Assembly (NCBI GenBank): GCA_900549645.1 | Contig: URPD01000001.1 | Span: 62,001-126,000 of the forward strand | From: an uncultured Eubacteriales bacterium | GTDB lineage: Bacteria; Bacillota; Clostridia; Oscillospirales; Oscillospiraceae | Reading direction: 5' to 3' | DNA length: 64,000 nucleotides | Shown: in pieces, positions 8,590-16,726 of the stretch | Numbering within the stretch: the stretch's first letter is position 1 | Layout: each line of letters starts with the position of its first letter | The notes under the pieces: generated by a model | What the model saw: only the letters and a program-made list of their open reading frames with translations | Databases searched by the model: none | What the model was told of the DNA's origin: nothing | Position numbers and translations under genes: made by a program

Positions 8590-11394
8590 ATGAAGAATCA
8601 CATGACACGCTTTCTGTCCCGTGTGCTCGTACTGCTGATGATGCTTCAGCTTGTCAGCGTCGGGCCGGTCTTCACCACTTCGGCCTTTGCCGAGAACGAC
8701 GAGGCGGAGCAGGAGGAGATACTCTCAAATGACGTCGAGGTCGCCGACGTAGAGGAAGCAGTTCCCGCCGAAGAGCCTGTCGACGCGGCGCCCGTTGAAG
8801 ACGAGGAACCTGTCGAGGAGCCGGTATTTGACACTCAGGCTTCGGCCGACGAGATTGTGCTCAAGGACGGCGCGGCCATCATCAAGACCAGTGACCTCAG
8901 CGAGGTAAAGGCCATTCTTGCGAAAGCCCTCATCGCGAACTACGATCCTGAGAAGGATTACAGTGAGCTTGAGTGGGAGTATGAGTGTGAAGGAAAGCGC
9001 GCCCTTTCCTCAAACACAGCTTGGGGCTCCATTGGAGGATTTACAAGCAAAAATTGGGTGGGCACAAGCTACACCCATCCCGCCCTGTGGGACAATGCTG
9101 ACGGTACATACCGTGTACGTCTCGCCAGCAACACGGATGTCGTTGTAAGCTTCACCAAGGCAACCAAGCTCAATTCCGGCATTACGCTTGTGGAGAATCC
9201 CACGCTCAAGCTCTTCTATAACGACGACGGCTCCGTCAACTACGACGAAGTCCGCGCGATGGTGCTTGAGCAGATCGTTTCCACTACTCCGGAAGGACTC
9301 ACCGCAGACGATCTGCATGTTACATACTTTGCATATAAAAGCGCCTCGCAGAGTGCTTGGGTCAAGCTTGAGGGTGATACTGTAAAAGGAATCATTCTCG
9401 ACATCGAATACCCCGCAATGACCGCCGGTGAGCAGCAGATAAAGATCAGCTATGACGGCAATGAATCCTACTACGCCGCCGAAGTCGAGTTCACAGTTAA
9501 CGTGGAAGTCGGCCGCGACGCTTCCAAGCTTGAGTTCTGCGAAAATCCCACCATCAAACTCGTTTATAGCAACGATCTCAGCGTTGACTACGCCGCCGCA
9601 TATCAGGCAATTTTCGATCTGCTTGAAACCAAGGTGCCTGAAGATATCACGCTCGACGACCTGACTATCGAGTATTACACGGCCGCCGAAAGCGGCTCTA
9701 TCGGTTCTCTTGGCAAAGCGTGGGTTCCTCTTGAAGGCGAAAAAGGAACCTTGACTTATCCCGGAATCAGCGAAGGTACTCAGGCCATCCGTGTTTCCTA
9801 CGCCGGTAGCAAGACTTATAGTCCCGTCACCGCCACCGCAGATGTCACCGTTCTTGGCCGTCCTGAAGTCAACGTAGAAAAGAAGAACGGCCCATACAAC
9901 GTCGGTTTTGTTTTTGCCGATGCGGAGAACTACGACTATGACGCAACCGCGCGCGCAATTTACGACGCAGTCGTCGCCTCCAACGATCAGGGGTTAGTCT
10001 TCGAGGACTTCACTATCACGTATAATGCGTTCACTGCATTAGCACCTGAATATAAGGAGCTTAATTACTCCGGTCCCCTCAACAAATTCACCGACGGCAC
10101 TTGGACGATCCGTTTCTCTTGGGACGGCACTACCGCGTACAAGGACGGCCACTTTGATGTCGAAGTAACCGTTACCGACAGCCGCGAGGCGTCCGCCGTT
10201 GTTCTCAAGGACGGCGCGGAGATCACCTACAACATGGACGCTTCCGTCATGGAGCAGGCCATATTCGACAATGCTATCGACTGGGAAAATTCCACTCTGC
10301 CTGAGGATGCCAGCCTTGGCGATTTCACCATCGAGTATTACGCAAGCCTTGCTTCGTCCAGCTCTACCAGCAATTCCGACGAATCTTCCGATGGCAGCAG
10401 CGGTGTTTCGCTGAAGTGGTGGGTTCCCATTGAAGGCGCAACCGTAACTATCTTCGGCAAAGAGGTCGGCTTCCCCCAGATGGGTGCAGCGGACGCACAG
10501 CAGATTCGCATCACCTACAATGGCAGCGCCGAGTACCGTCCCTCCGAGACGGTCGAGGGAACCCTGAAGGTCAACAAGGCCGATGTCAAGGTCAAGGTTC
10601 ACTCCGCAATCATCCGCGCAAATGAAGACGTCCCCGCAGACTTCGTCACCATTGATCCGAACGATCACAAGATCGACATTTACACCGTTTACGCCGGCAT
10701 CAGCAGCTCCAACGTTGAGAACGACGTCAGCAAGCTCGGCGGGTGCATCTATCTCGACCTGCCCGACCGGTTCAATGACAGCAGCTTTATGAAGATGGCT
10801 GACGCAGCTTGTAAGATAGCATGCGGTAAAACATTGACCGAGATCATGCAGGAGGGTACCACAGTCGGCGCACTCAAGAAAGCGCTTAGCACGCAAGAGA
10901 TTCTTGATCTGCTCAAGCAGCTGAATATCGACACAGGCGCTGTCGGTCAGTTGATTGAAGTCCTCAATAAGCTGCCCGGCGTGTTCGACATCACGCGCGT
11001 CGCGTTCGGTACTCCGAACCATGCGGGCGTTTACACCGCCACCGCCATCACCGATAATGCCAACTACAACACCGGTGTCGGCGTCGGTGTGCTGACCGTG
11101 CTGAAGGTCACCAAGGGCGTCAAGATCACTTGGGATGAGGATATCCCCAAGAAGCTCACTCAGGAAGAAGCCGAGGCTTTCAACTGGAACGCTTACCTGA
11201 CAGTCGACGGTGTCGCAGTCGAGGATACGAGCAACATCCACTACCTGTACAGCGGCTTCACCAGCAAGTGGAAGCCGTACTCCAGTACCACCGAGCACCC
11301 GACCGAACCGGGACGCTATGTTGTGACCGTCGTCACCATCAACGGCGACTATCTTGCAGCTCCCGTGACCCGCACCTTCCAGATTACCAAGTAA
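8590..11394 (+). CDS. Large secreted protein with about five diverged Ig-like/beta-rich repeats
   Basis: 934 residues with a Sec signal peptide (cleavage likely after SAFA, about residue 34) and a strongly acidic Glu/Val/Pro linker to about residue 85. Diverged repeats of 110-125 residues follow. Each has a start like LENP/LKDG, a helix with (A/V)xxAIFD or VLEQI, a TxDDLTIEYY strand, and an end like QxIRxSYxGxxxY. The C-terminal third holds MBG-like modules (GVLTVLKVTKGVKITW; PGRYVVTVVTINGDY). There is no LPxTG motif, SLH repeat or transmembrane tail, so surface retention is not explained. It stands alone between its own promoter and terminator. Function unknown; a surface or matrix protein is the inference. 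Confidence 0.85.
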   Translation: MKNHMTRFLSRVLVLLMMLQLVSVGPVFTTSAFAENDEAEQEEILSNDVEVADVEEAVPAEEPVDAAPVEDEEPVEEPVFDTQASADEIVLKDGAAIIKTSDLSEVKAILAKALIANYDPEKDYSELEWEYECEGKRALSSNTAWGSIGGFTSKNWVGTSYTHPALWDNADGTYRVRLASNTDVVVSFTKATKLNSGITLVENPTLKLFYNDDGSVNYDEVRAMVLEQIVSTTPEGLTADDLHVTYFAYKSASQSAWVKLEGDTVKGIILDIEYPAMTAGEQQIKISYDGNESYYAAEVEFTVNVEVGRDASKLEFCENPTIKLVYSNDLSVDYAAAYQAIFDLLETKVPEDITLDDLTIEYYTAAESGSIGSLGKAWVPLEGEKGTLTYPGISEGTQAIRVSYAGSKTYSPVTATADVTVLGRPEVNVEKKNGPYNVGFVFADAENYDYDATARAIYDAVVASNDQGLVFEDFTITYNAFTALAPEYKELNYSGPLNKFTDGTWTIRFSWDGTTAYKDGHFDVEVTVTDSREASAVVLKDGAEITYNMDASVMEQAIFDNAIDWENSTLPEDASLGDFTIEYYASLASSSSTSNSDESSDGSSGVSLKWWVPIEGATVTIFGKEVGFPQMGAADAQQIRITYNGSAEYRPSETVEGTLKVNKADVKVKVHSAIIRANEDVPADFVTIDPNDHKIDIYTVYAGISSSNVENDVSKLGGCIYLDLPDRFNDSSFMKMADAACKIACGKTLTEIMQEGTTVGALKKALSTQEILDLLKQLNIDTGAVGQLIEVLNKLPGVFDITRVAFGTPNHAGVYTATAITDNANYNTGVGVGVLTVLKVTKGVKITWDEDIPKKLTQEEAEAFNWNAYLTVDGVAVEDTSNIHYLYSGFTSKWKPYSSTTEHPTEPGRYVVTVVTINGDYLAAPVTRTFQITK

Positions 11395-11407
11395 TCGCAC
11401 AACTGAG

Positions 11408-11444
11408 AACCACTCTGCAGCAATAGCCGCAGAGTGGTTTTTTG
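11408..11444 (+). terminator. Rho-independent terminator of the secreted repeat protein
   Basis: Perfect 11-bp stem (AACCACTCTGC, 11408-11418, with 11429-11439), ten-base loop, then five Ts. Confidence 0.9.
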
Positions 11445-11470
11445 CGCGAAGGGGAGGGGGCGTGAGAGAA

Positions 11471-11500
11471 AAAGCCCTGCGGAAAACTCCGCAGGGCTTT
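11471..11500 (-). terminator. Terminator of PPi-PFK, symmetrical and possibly bidirectional
   Basis: 12-bp stem (11471-11482 with 11489-11500) around a six-base loop. On the minus strand it is followed by TTCTC after AAAs in the arm; it lies 35 bp beyond the PFK stop. Confidence 0.8.
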
Positions 11501-11535
11501 TGTACATATTGACGAAAAATTCCGTTGATTTACGG

Positions 11536-12780
11536 TTATTTAGCAAGAACCTTCTTGAGCTTCGCGTATCTCGGCAGGGAGCTTTCCAGTGGGAGCTGCG
11601 GCTCGCCTTGAATGAGGGGGAGTGCGTAGTCGATGAACTCCTTGGTCAGGCCGTTATGCTCGGCGTTGATCCACTCCATCGGAACCTTCTTCTCGAAGTT
11701 TGCAACGGAGTTGAGCGGAAGCAGCTCATATTCGCAGGTATACTTGCCGTCGACATAGACGCGCTTGAAGCCGACCATCTTGCCGGTGCAGCCGGAAACG
11801 GCCTGCTTGACCGCTTCTTCACCAGCGCCGAATGCCTCGTCGATATCGACCTTGGAGGCGAGATGCGCGCCGCAGCGCTGAAGCAGGCTAAGCTCGATGC
11901 CGCGAACCTTGACGCCGGGGAAGTGCTCTTTCACGATGGAAGCGAGCAGCGCCGCCAGACCGCCGAGCTGCGCGTGACCGAAGCCGTCGCTTGCGGAGGT
12001 CTTGGCCTCAGAGACAAAGCGGCCGTCGGCATAGTGGATTCCCTCGGACACCGCGACGAATACCTTGCCGTTGGCCTTATAAACCTTATCGATGTCGGCA
12101 AGGAACTTATCCATATCGAAATCGCATTCGGGGAGGTACACGAGATCCGGGCCGGAGCCGAAGTGAGAGGCCAGAGAAGCGCTTGCCGCAAGCCAGCCCG
12201 CGTGACGACCCATGATCTCCACGATGGTGATCATGCTGTTGTTGTAAACTCTCGCGTCCTTATTGATCTCCATGCAGCTCGTTGCGATATATTTTGCCGC
12301 GCTGCCGAAGCCGGGGCAGTGATCCGTGCCGTAAAGGTCGTTATCGATGGTCTTGGGGACGCCCATGACGCGGCACTCATAGCCGACGGACTCCATGTAA
12401 CGGCTGATCTTTGCGCAGGTGTCCATAGAATCGTTGCCGCCGTTATAGAAGAAATAACGGACGTTGTACTTCTTGAATATCTCAAGGATGCGCTTATAAT
12501 CGGTGTCATCATCTTCAGGAGCCGCTATTTTATACCGGCAGGAGCCAAGCTCGGAGGACGGAGTGTGGAGCAGAAGCTCAAGTTCTGCCGGCTCCTCTTC
12601 ATCCATGACGAAAAGCTCGTCGTTGAGAACGCCAACTATACCGTGAGCCGCGCCGTAGACCTTGGTGATGTCCTCGGATTCAAGCGCAGTCTTGATAACG
12701 CCGTACGCGCTGGCGTTGATAACCGCAGTCGGTCCGCCCGACTGACCGAAAATGCATGCCCCTACCAATTTCCCGTTCAT
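11536..12780 (-). CDS. pfp: Diphosphate-dependent 6-phosphofructokinase
   Basis: 414 residues; phosphorylates fructose 6-phosphate at C1 in glycolysis. It has the PFK fold with GQSGGPTAVINAS at the start and GGNDSMDT, where ATP enzymes have GGDGS. It also has PKTIDNDL, where ATP enzymes have PGTIDND, and MGRHAGWLA. The Asp in GGNDS and the Lys in PKTIDND are the recognised signs of pyrophosphate rather than ATP use. The ATG at 12780 is preferred over the longer open frame because AAGGGAAG lies just upstream on the minus strand. It is transcribed divergently from the aldolase gene, which acts on its product. Confidence 0.92.
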   Translation of the reverse strand: MNGKLVGACIFGQSGGPTAVINASAYGVIKTALESEDITKVYGAAHGIVGVLNDELFVMDEEEPAELELLLHTPSSELGSCRYKIAAPEDDDTDYKRILEIFKKYNVRYFFYNGGNDSMDTCAKISRYMESVGYECRVMGVPKTIDNDLYGTDHCPGFGSAAKYIATSCMEINKDARVYNNSMITIVEIMGRHAGWLAASASLASHFGSGPDLVYLPECDFDMDKFLADIDKVYKANGKVFVAVSEGIHYADGRFVSEAKTSASDGFGHAQLGGLAALLASIVKEHFPGVKVRGIELSLLQRCGAHLASKVDIDEAFGAGEEAVKQAVSGCTGKMVGFKRVYVDGKYTCEYELLPLNSVANFEKKVPMEWINAEHNGLTKEFIDYALPLIQGEPQLPLESSLPRYAKLKKVLAK

Positions 12781-12843
12781 TTTTGCTTTCTTCCCTTCAT
12801 TGAAATCTTTAGAAATTTTTTTGGGTTTTGTCAAATGTGCGAC

Positions 12844-12872
12844 TTGATTATAACATAGTTTGAGGATATAAT
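12844..12872 (+). promoter_or_regulatory. Promoter for fba
   Basis: TTGATT (12844-12849), 17-bp spacer, TATAAT (12867-12872) in the AT-rich gap between the divergent PFK and aldolase genes. Confidence 0.7.
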
Positions 12873-12932
12873 ATAGATGTAATTTTGTATAAAAACAAAA
12901 TAATCACAAATTTGGAAAGGGAGATTTCAACT

Positions 12933-13868
12933 ATGCCTCTGGTAACTACAAAAGAAATGTTTGAAAAAGCTTACAATGGCGGATACGCTATTGGCGCTTT
13001 CAACGTAAATAATATGGAGATCGTGCAGGGCATCACCGAAGCCGCGAAGGATCTCAACGCTCCTCTGATACTTCAGGTATCCAAGGGCGCCCGCGCATAC
13101 GCAAATCACACCTATCTGATGAAGCTGGTCGAGGCCGCAGTCATTGAGACCGGTCTGCCCATCGCGCTTCATCTTGACCACGGCGATACCTTCGAGCTGT
13201 GCAAGTCCTGCATTGACGGCGGCTTTACCTCCGTTATGATCGACGCTTCCTCCAAGCCCTTTGAGGACAACATCGCCATCACCCGCAAGGTCGTCGAGTA
13301 CGCACATGACCACGGCGTTGTCGTTGAGGCCGAGCTTGGCACTCTCGCCGGCATTGAGGACGAGGTCAAGGTCTCCGCTGAGGACAGCTCCTACACCCAC
13401 CCCGAAGAAGTCGAAGAGTTCGTCTCCCGCACCGGCTGCGACTCTCTGGCCATCGCCATCGGCACCAGCCATGGCGCATACAAGTTCAAGCCCGGCACCA
13501 AGCCCCAGCTTCGCTTTGACGTTCTTGAAGAGGTCAGCAAGCGTCTGCCCGGCTTCCCGATAGTTCTGCACGGTTCTTCCTCCGTTCCTCAGGAGTTCGT
13601 CGCCAAGATCAACCAGTACGGCGGCAACATGCCCGGCGCGATCGGCGTTCCGGAGGATCAGCTCCGTCAGGCCGCGTCCATGGCAGTCTGCAAGATTAAC
13701 ATCGACTCTGACCTGCGCCTCGCCATGACCGCATCCATCCGCGAGTACTTCGCGCAGCATCCGGCAGATTTCGATCCTCGTCAGTATCTCAAGCCCGCGC
13801 GTCAGGCTATCAAGGAAATGGTTGCCCACAAGATCGTTGACGTTCTCGGCTGCGACGGCAAAGCCTGA
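12933..13868 (+). CDS. fba: Class II fructose-1,6-bisphosphate aldolase
   Basis: 311 residues; zinc-dependent cleavage of fructose 1,6-bisphosphate in glycolysis. Zinc and substrate motifs are present: LHLDHGDTFELC (about 80-91), VEAELGTLAG, IGTSHGAYKF and LHGSSSVPQ. The ATG at 12933 follows GGAAAGGGAG; an upstream in-frame ATG at 12885 has no ribosome binding site. It lies opposite PPi-PFK and 39 bp before the P-type-ATPase-like gene. Codon choice is strongly biased to C-ending codons, as expected for a highly expressed gene. Confidence 0.97.
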   Translation: MPLVTTKEMFEKAYNGGYAIGAFNVNNMEIVQGITEAAKDLNAPLILQVSKGARAYANHTYLMKLVEAAVIETGLPIALHLDHGDTFELCKSCIDGGFTSVMIDASSKPFEDNIAITRKVVEYAHDHGVVVEAELGTLAGIEDEVKVSAEDSSYTHPEEVEEFVSRTGCDSLAIAIGTSHGAYKFKPGTKPQLRFDVLEEVSKRLPGFPIVLHGSSSVPQEFVAKINQYGGNMPGAIGVPEDQLRQAASMAVCKINIDSDLRLAMTASIREYFAQHPADFDPRQYLKPARQAIKEMVAHKIVDVLGCDGKA

Positions 13869-13907
13869 TTCCCGCCGCTGAGAGAACAAAATTTCGGAGG
13901 TGGCACA

Positions 13908-15551
13908 ATGGGGTCAAAACCTGATCATCTTAATAAAGCGACTTCTACCCCCGCAGGGGAGGTAGGCCCATTTGACACGGCAATCGTAGTCCGGCTTGTC
14001 ATTGCATCTATCATCTTTGCTGTTGCGCTTATCCTCAAGCTGCTTCCGAGCTTCGTGTCTATCCTGCTGCTGTTGGCGTCCGCCGGCGCAGCGGGATACG
14101 ACATAGCTATTGAGGCGGTCAACTCGGTAGAAAAAGGGGAGTACTTCGCAACTCCGCTCATCATAATCGTCGTAACAGTGCTCTCTTTTGTCATCGGCTT
14201 TGCCGCCGAGGGCGCCGCTCTGATAATCCTCTATCAGATAGGACTCATCCTTCTGGCCTACACGAAGGACAAGACCAAGAAATCCGCGCTCGACCTGCTG
14301 CATTATCAGGACAGCGAGACCGCGGAAAAGGTGGCCTCCCTCATAGAGCAGGACGAGGCTCTTGAGCTTCCCATAAGCGGCATGATGGAGCACAGTTCAG
14401 GTTCGGTTTTGAAATTTGCGATAGCGTTCGCGGTGCTGTATGCGATCGTGCTTCCGCTTTTCACGAACTTCACCTACGCCGTATCCATTCACCGCGCGCT
14501 TATGATAATCATCGTCTGTACGCCCATGTCGGTCGTCGTTGCTATGCCTGTCACGGCGCTGGTCAGTCTTTGCCGTGCCGGTCAGTTCGGCGCGATATTC
14601 ACCAGTGCCTCTGTCATGGAGTCCGCGGCCGATACTACCACGGCGCTTTTCGATAAGGCCGGAATCTTCACTGCGGAGACGCCCAGACTTATCAGCGTCC
14701 AGTCCGATGTGCTGGACAGCAAGACATTTATGAATTTCGCTGCCCATGCGGTGTATTACTCCGAGCAGCCCATCGCCAAGGCGATATCCTCGATGAACGA
14801 CACCGAGTACAGGCTCGACGTAATAAGCGACTTCATGGACATTCCCGGCTGCGGAGTTGACCTGAGCGTCGCTGGCACGCATGTCACTCTCGGCACCCGC
14901 GCGCTGTTTGTGAGCAGGGGAATAGACATTCCGTATGACGTCTCGGACGACAACCATCTTGTCTATTATATGACCGTGGCTGACAAATATGTCGGCAAGC
15001 TCATTTTCTCCGACGATTTCAACGAGGACACTGTCGATATCGCGGACGGGATGAGAGCCGCCGGGGTCAACAAATGCATTCTTCTCACCGATGACGGCAA
15101 GGAAGAGGCTGAACAGATTGCGGACAAGCTTGGTTTTGACGAATACATCAGCGAGTGCGACACGGCAAAGAAGCTGAGGATCATCAAGAACTTCAGTGAG
15201 GCCGAGGATCAGAAAACGCTGTATGTGTACGCCGCCGGTATTGAGGCGCACAGCGCCGCTGAGACGGACATTCGCGTGAGCCGCAAGGGCAAATACGCCG
15301 ATGCGACTATCGCTCCGGAATACGCCGTGAACCTGCCGAGAGCGTTCTATACATGCGGCAGAATGCGCGAGATCGCTACCGAAAACGCACTGTTCGCGTT
15401 CATAATCAAAGCCATGCTGATTTTCCTCAGCATAACCGGATACTGCAATCTCTGGTTTGCGATGTTTATTGACATGGTAGCCGCGCTGGCGACCATGCTC
15501 AACAGCATCAGAGTCACGACTGACTCGCTTATCAAACCGTTTGATAAATAA
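13908..15551 (+). CDS. Degenerate P1B-type ATPase-like membrane protein (probable pseudoenzyme)
   Basis: 547 residues with the order of a heavy-metal P-type ATPase: four N-terminal membrane segments (about 25-118), two more (about 166-222), a phosphorylation/nucleotide-binding-like region, and two C-terminal segments (about 493-530). Nearly every catalytic motif is altered. The P-loop reads FDKAGIF (D249) instead of DKTGT. The metal motif is CTP (204-206). SEHP is SEQP (285-288). TGDN is TDDG (394-397). GDGxND is replaced by AAGIEAHS (about 442). Only about 48 residues separate membrane segments 4 and 5, so the TGES actuator domain is absent. RBS GGAGGTGG. The reading frame is fully intact, so this is not a decaying gene; transport by the usual cycle looks impossible. 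Function unknown. Confidence 0.8.
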   Translation: MGSKPDHLNKATSTPAGEVGPFDTAIVVRLVIASIIFAVALILKLLPSFVSILLLLASAGAAGYDIAIEAVNSVEKGEYFATPLIIIVVTVLSFVIGFAAEGAALIILYQIGLILLAYTKDKTKKSALDLLHYQDSETAEKVASLIEQDEALELPISGMMEHSSGSVLKFAIAFAVLYAIVLPLFTNFTYAVSIHRALMIIIVCTPMSVVVAMPVTALVSLCRAGQFGAIFTSASVMESAADTTTALFDKAGIFTAETPRLISVQSDVLDSKTFMNFAAHAVYYSEQPIAKAISSMNDTEYRLDVISDFMDIPGCGVDLSVAGTHVTLGTRALFVSRGIDIPYDVSDDNHLVYYMTVADKYVGKLIFSDDFNEDTVDIADGMRAAGVNKCILLTDDGKEEAEQIADKLGFDEYISECDTAKKLRIIKNFSEAEDQKTLYVYAAGIEAHSAAETDIRVSRKGKYADATIAPEYAVNLPRAFYTCGRMREIATENALFAFIIKAMLIFLSITGYCNLWFAMFIDMVAALATMLNSIRVTTDSLIKPFDK

Positions 15552-15571
15552 GCTCCGGTAAATAGTTTAAA

Positions 15572-15608
15572 ACGCATATCGGGGAAGTGTAATTTCCCCG
15601 ATATGCGT
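15572..15608 (+). terminator. Long hairpin after the pseudo-ATPase gene
   Basis: 15-bp stem (ACGCATATCGGGGAA, 15572-15586, with 15594-15608) and 7-base loop. No T-tract follows (GTCCATTTG), so it may be a weak terminator or an mRNA 3' stabiliser. Confidence 0.55.
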
Positions 15609-15617
15609 GTCCATTTG

Positions 15618-15649
15618 CAAGTTCGCATAATATCAATTATGCGAACTTG
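15618..15649. other. Dif-like palindrome beside the Xer recombinase gene
   Basis: Perfect 14-bp inverted repeat around ATCA. The central 28 bp (15620-15647) fit the architecture of a chromosomal dif site: an 11-bp arm AGTTCGCATAA, a 6-bp core TATCAA, and an 11-bp arm TTATGCGAACT. By eye, 20 of 28 positions match the B. subtilis dif as I remember it, and the GCATAA and TTATG core ends match E. coli dif. It lies 26 bp before a tyrosine recombinase start codon. An mRNA hairpin regulating that gene is the alternative. Confidence 0.5.
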
Positions 15650-15674
15650 AAGAGGCAAAATTGGAGGTATAGCC

Positions 15675-16679
15675 ATGAATATAGATGAGATCCACGATGC
15701 GCCTGATATTTTGATGGAATTCCTTGAATATCACTCGACCGTACGTGGACACTCCGACCAGACCGTTGCCGGATATTATCTTGATCTGAAAATTCTTTTC
15801 AGGTTTCTGAAGCGACGTCGCGGACTTGTCGCGCCGTCAGTTCCGTTCAATGAGATTGACATCAGCGACGTTGACATTGATTTCATAAAAAGCACTAAAA
15901 TCGAAGAGCTTTATCGCTATCAGTCCTTTTCACCGGAAATGCTTGGGACGAATCGCTCGCTGTCCGCCGCGAGCCGCTGCCGCCGCACATCGTCCGTCAA
16001 GTCGTTCTTTAACTATCTGGTTTCAAAGCGGCATTTGCTTGAAACTAATGTTTGTCAAGAACTTGACATGCCTAAAAGGCAGCTGTCTCTGCCGCGATAC
16101 CTTGAAGAATCCGAATGCGAACGGCTTTTGTCCGTATGCAATGGCCCGTATGGACTGCGCGACTATTGTATACTGATGCTGTTCATGTCCTGCGGGCTTC
16201 GTGTGTCGGAGCTTGTGTCGCTGAATTTGGGCGATGTGTACGATGATCACGTCCGTGTTTTGGGCAAAGGCAACAAAGAACGCATAGTGTACTTTGCCGA
16301 GGGCTGTCGCGAAGCCATTGATGACTATCTGTGTATCCGTGATAACGGGAAGATACGTGACGAGGATAAACAGGCTCTGTTCATAAGCCGTGATAACCGG
16401 CGGATAAGCGTCCGCGGTGTTCAGAAAATGGTCGACAAGAAACTGCTTGAAGCGGGGCTTGACAGCAGCCGCTATTCGCCGCACAAGCTCCGGCACACTG
16501 CGGCGACTCTGATGCTGAAAAACGGTGTCGATACGCGGGCACTTCAAGAAGTGCTTGGCCACAGCAATCTGAATACGACCCAGATTTACACCCATCTTGA
16601 CAACGCGTCTCTGCACGAGGCCGCAATGGCCAATCCAATCGGGCGGAAAACTAAGTCTGATATTGAAAACGAGCAATAA
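15675..16679 (+). CDS. Tyrosine recombinase, XerC/XerD family
   Basis: 334 residues; site-specific recombinase of the Xer type, probably for chromosome dimer resolution. An N-terminal SAM-like core-binding domain (about 1-120) precedes the catalytic domain. All active-site residues are visible: Arg in SCGLRVSELV, Lys in GKGNKERIV, HKLRHTAATLM, GHSNLNTTQ and the nucleophile in QIYTHLD. It is about 35 residues longer than the second Xer protein in this window, mainly through an N-terminal extension and an insert near residue 80-100. RBS GGAGGT is 7 bp before ATG. A dif-like palindrome lies directly upstream. Confidence 0.92.
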   Translation: MNIDEIHDAPDILMEFLEYHSTVRGHSDQTVAGYYLDLKILFRFLKRRRGLVAPSVPFNEIDISDVDIDFIKSTKIEELYRYQSFSPEMLGTNRSLSAASRCRRTSSVKSFFNYLVSKRHLLETNVCQELDMPKRQLSLPRYLEESECERLLSVCNGPYGLRDYCILMLFMSCGLRVSELVSLNLGDVYDDHVRVLGKGNKERIVYFAEGCREAIDDYLCIRDNGKIRDEDKQALFISRDNRRISVRGVQKMVDKKLLEAGLDSSRYSPHKLRHTAATLMLKNGVDTRALQEVLGHSNLNTTQIYTHLDNASLHEAAMANPIGRKTKSDIENEQ

Positions 16680-16726
16680 AATGCAGCACGGTCAAAAAAT
16701 AATGACCGTGCTGCATTTTATTGCTC
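16671..16726. terminator. Bidirectional terminator formed by a 24-bp inverted repeat spanning both stop codons
   Basis: Perfect 24-bp arms (16671-16694 and 16703-16726) around an 8-base A-rich loop. Both convergent genes end with the same codons, GAG CAA TAA, because the arms include the last two codons and stop of each. T-rich flanks (ATTTTATT) exist on both strands. Confidence 0.9.

Noticed and set aside
10039..11400. 453-codon minus-strand frame opposite the secreted repeat protein
   Set aside because: Shadow frame of a C-ending-codon-biased gene; no motif, no ribosome site.
11434..12858. 474-codon plus-strand frame opposite PPi-PFK
   Set aside because: The minus-strand gene has clear catalytic motifs; this frame runs through two terminators and has none.
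12927..13889. 320-codon minus-strand frame opposite aldolase
   Set aside because: Antisense shadow of a highly biased gene.
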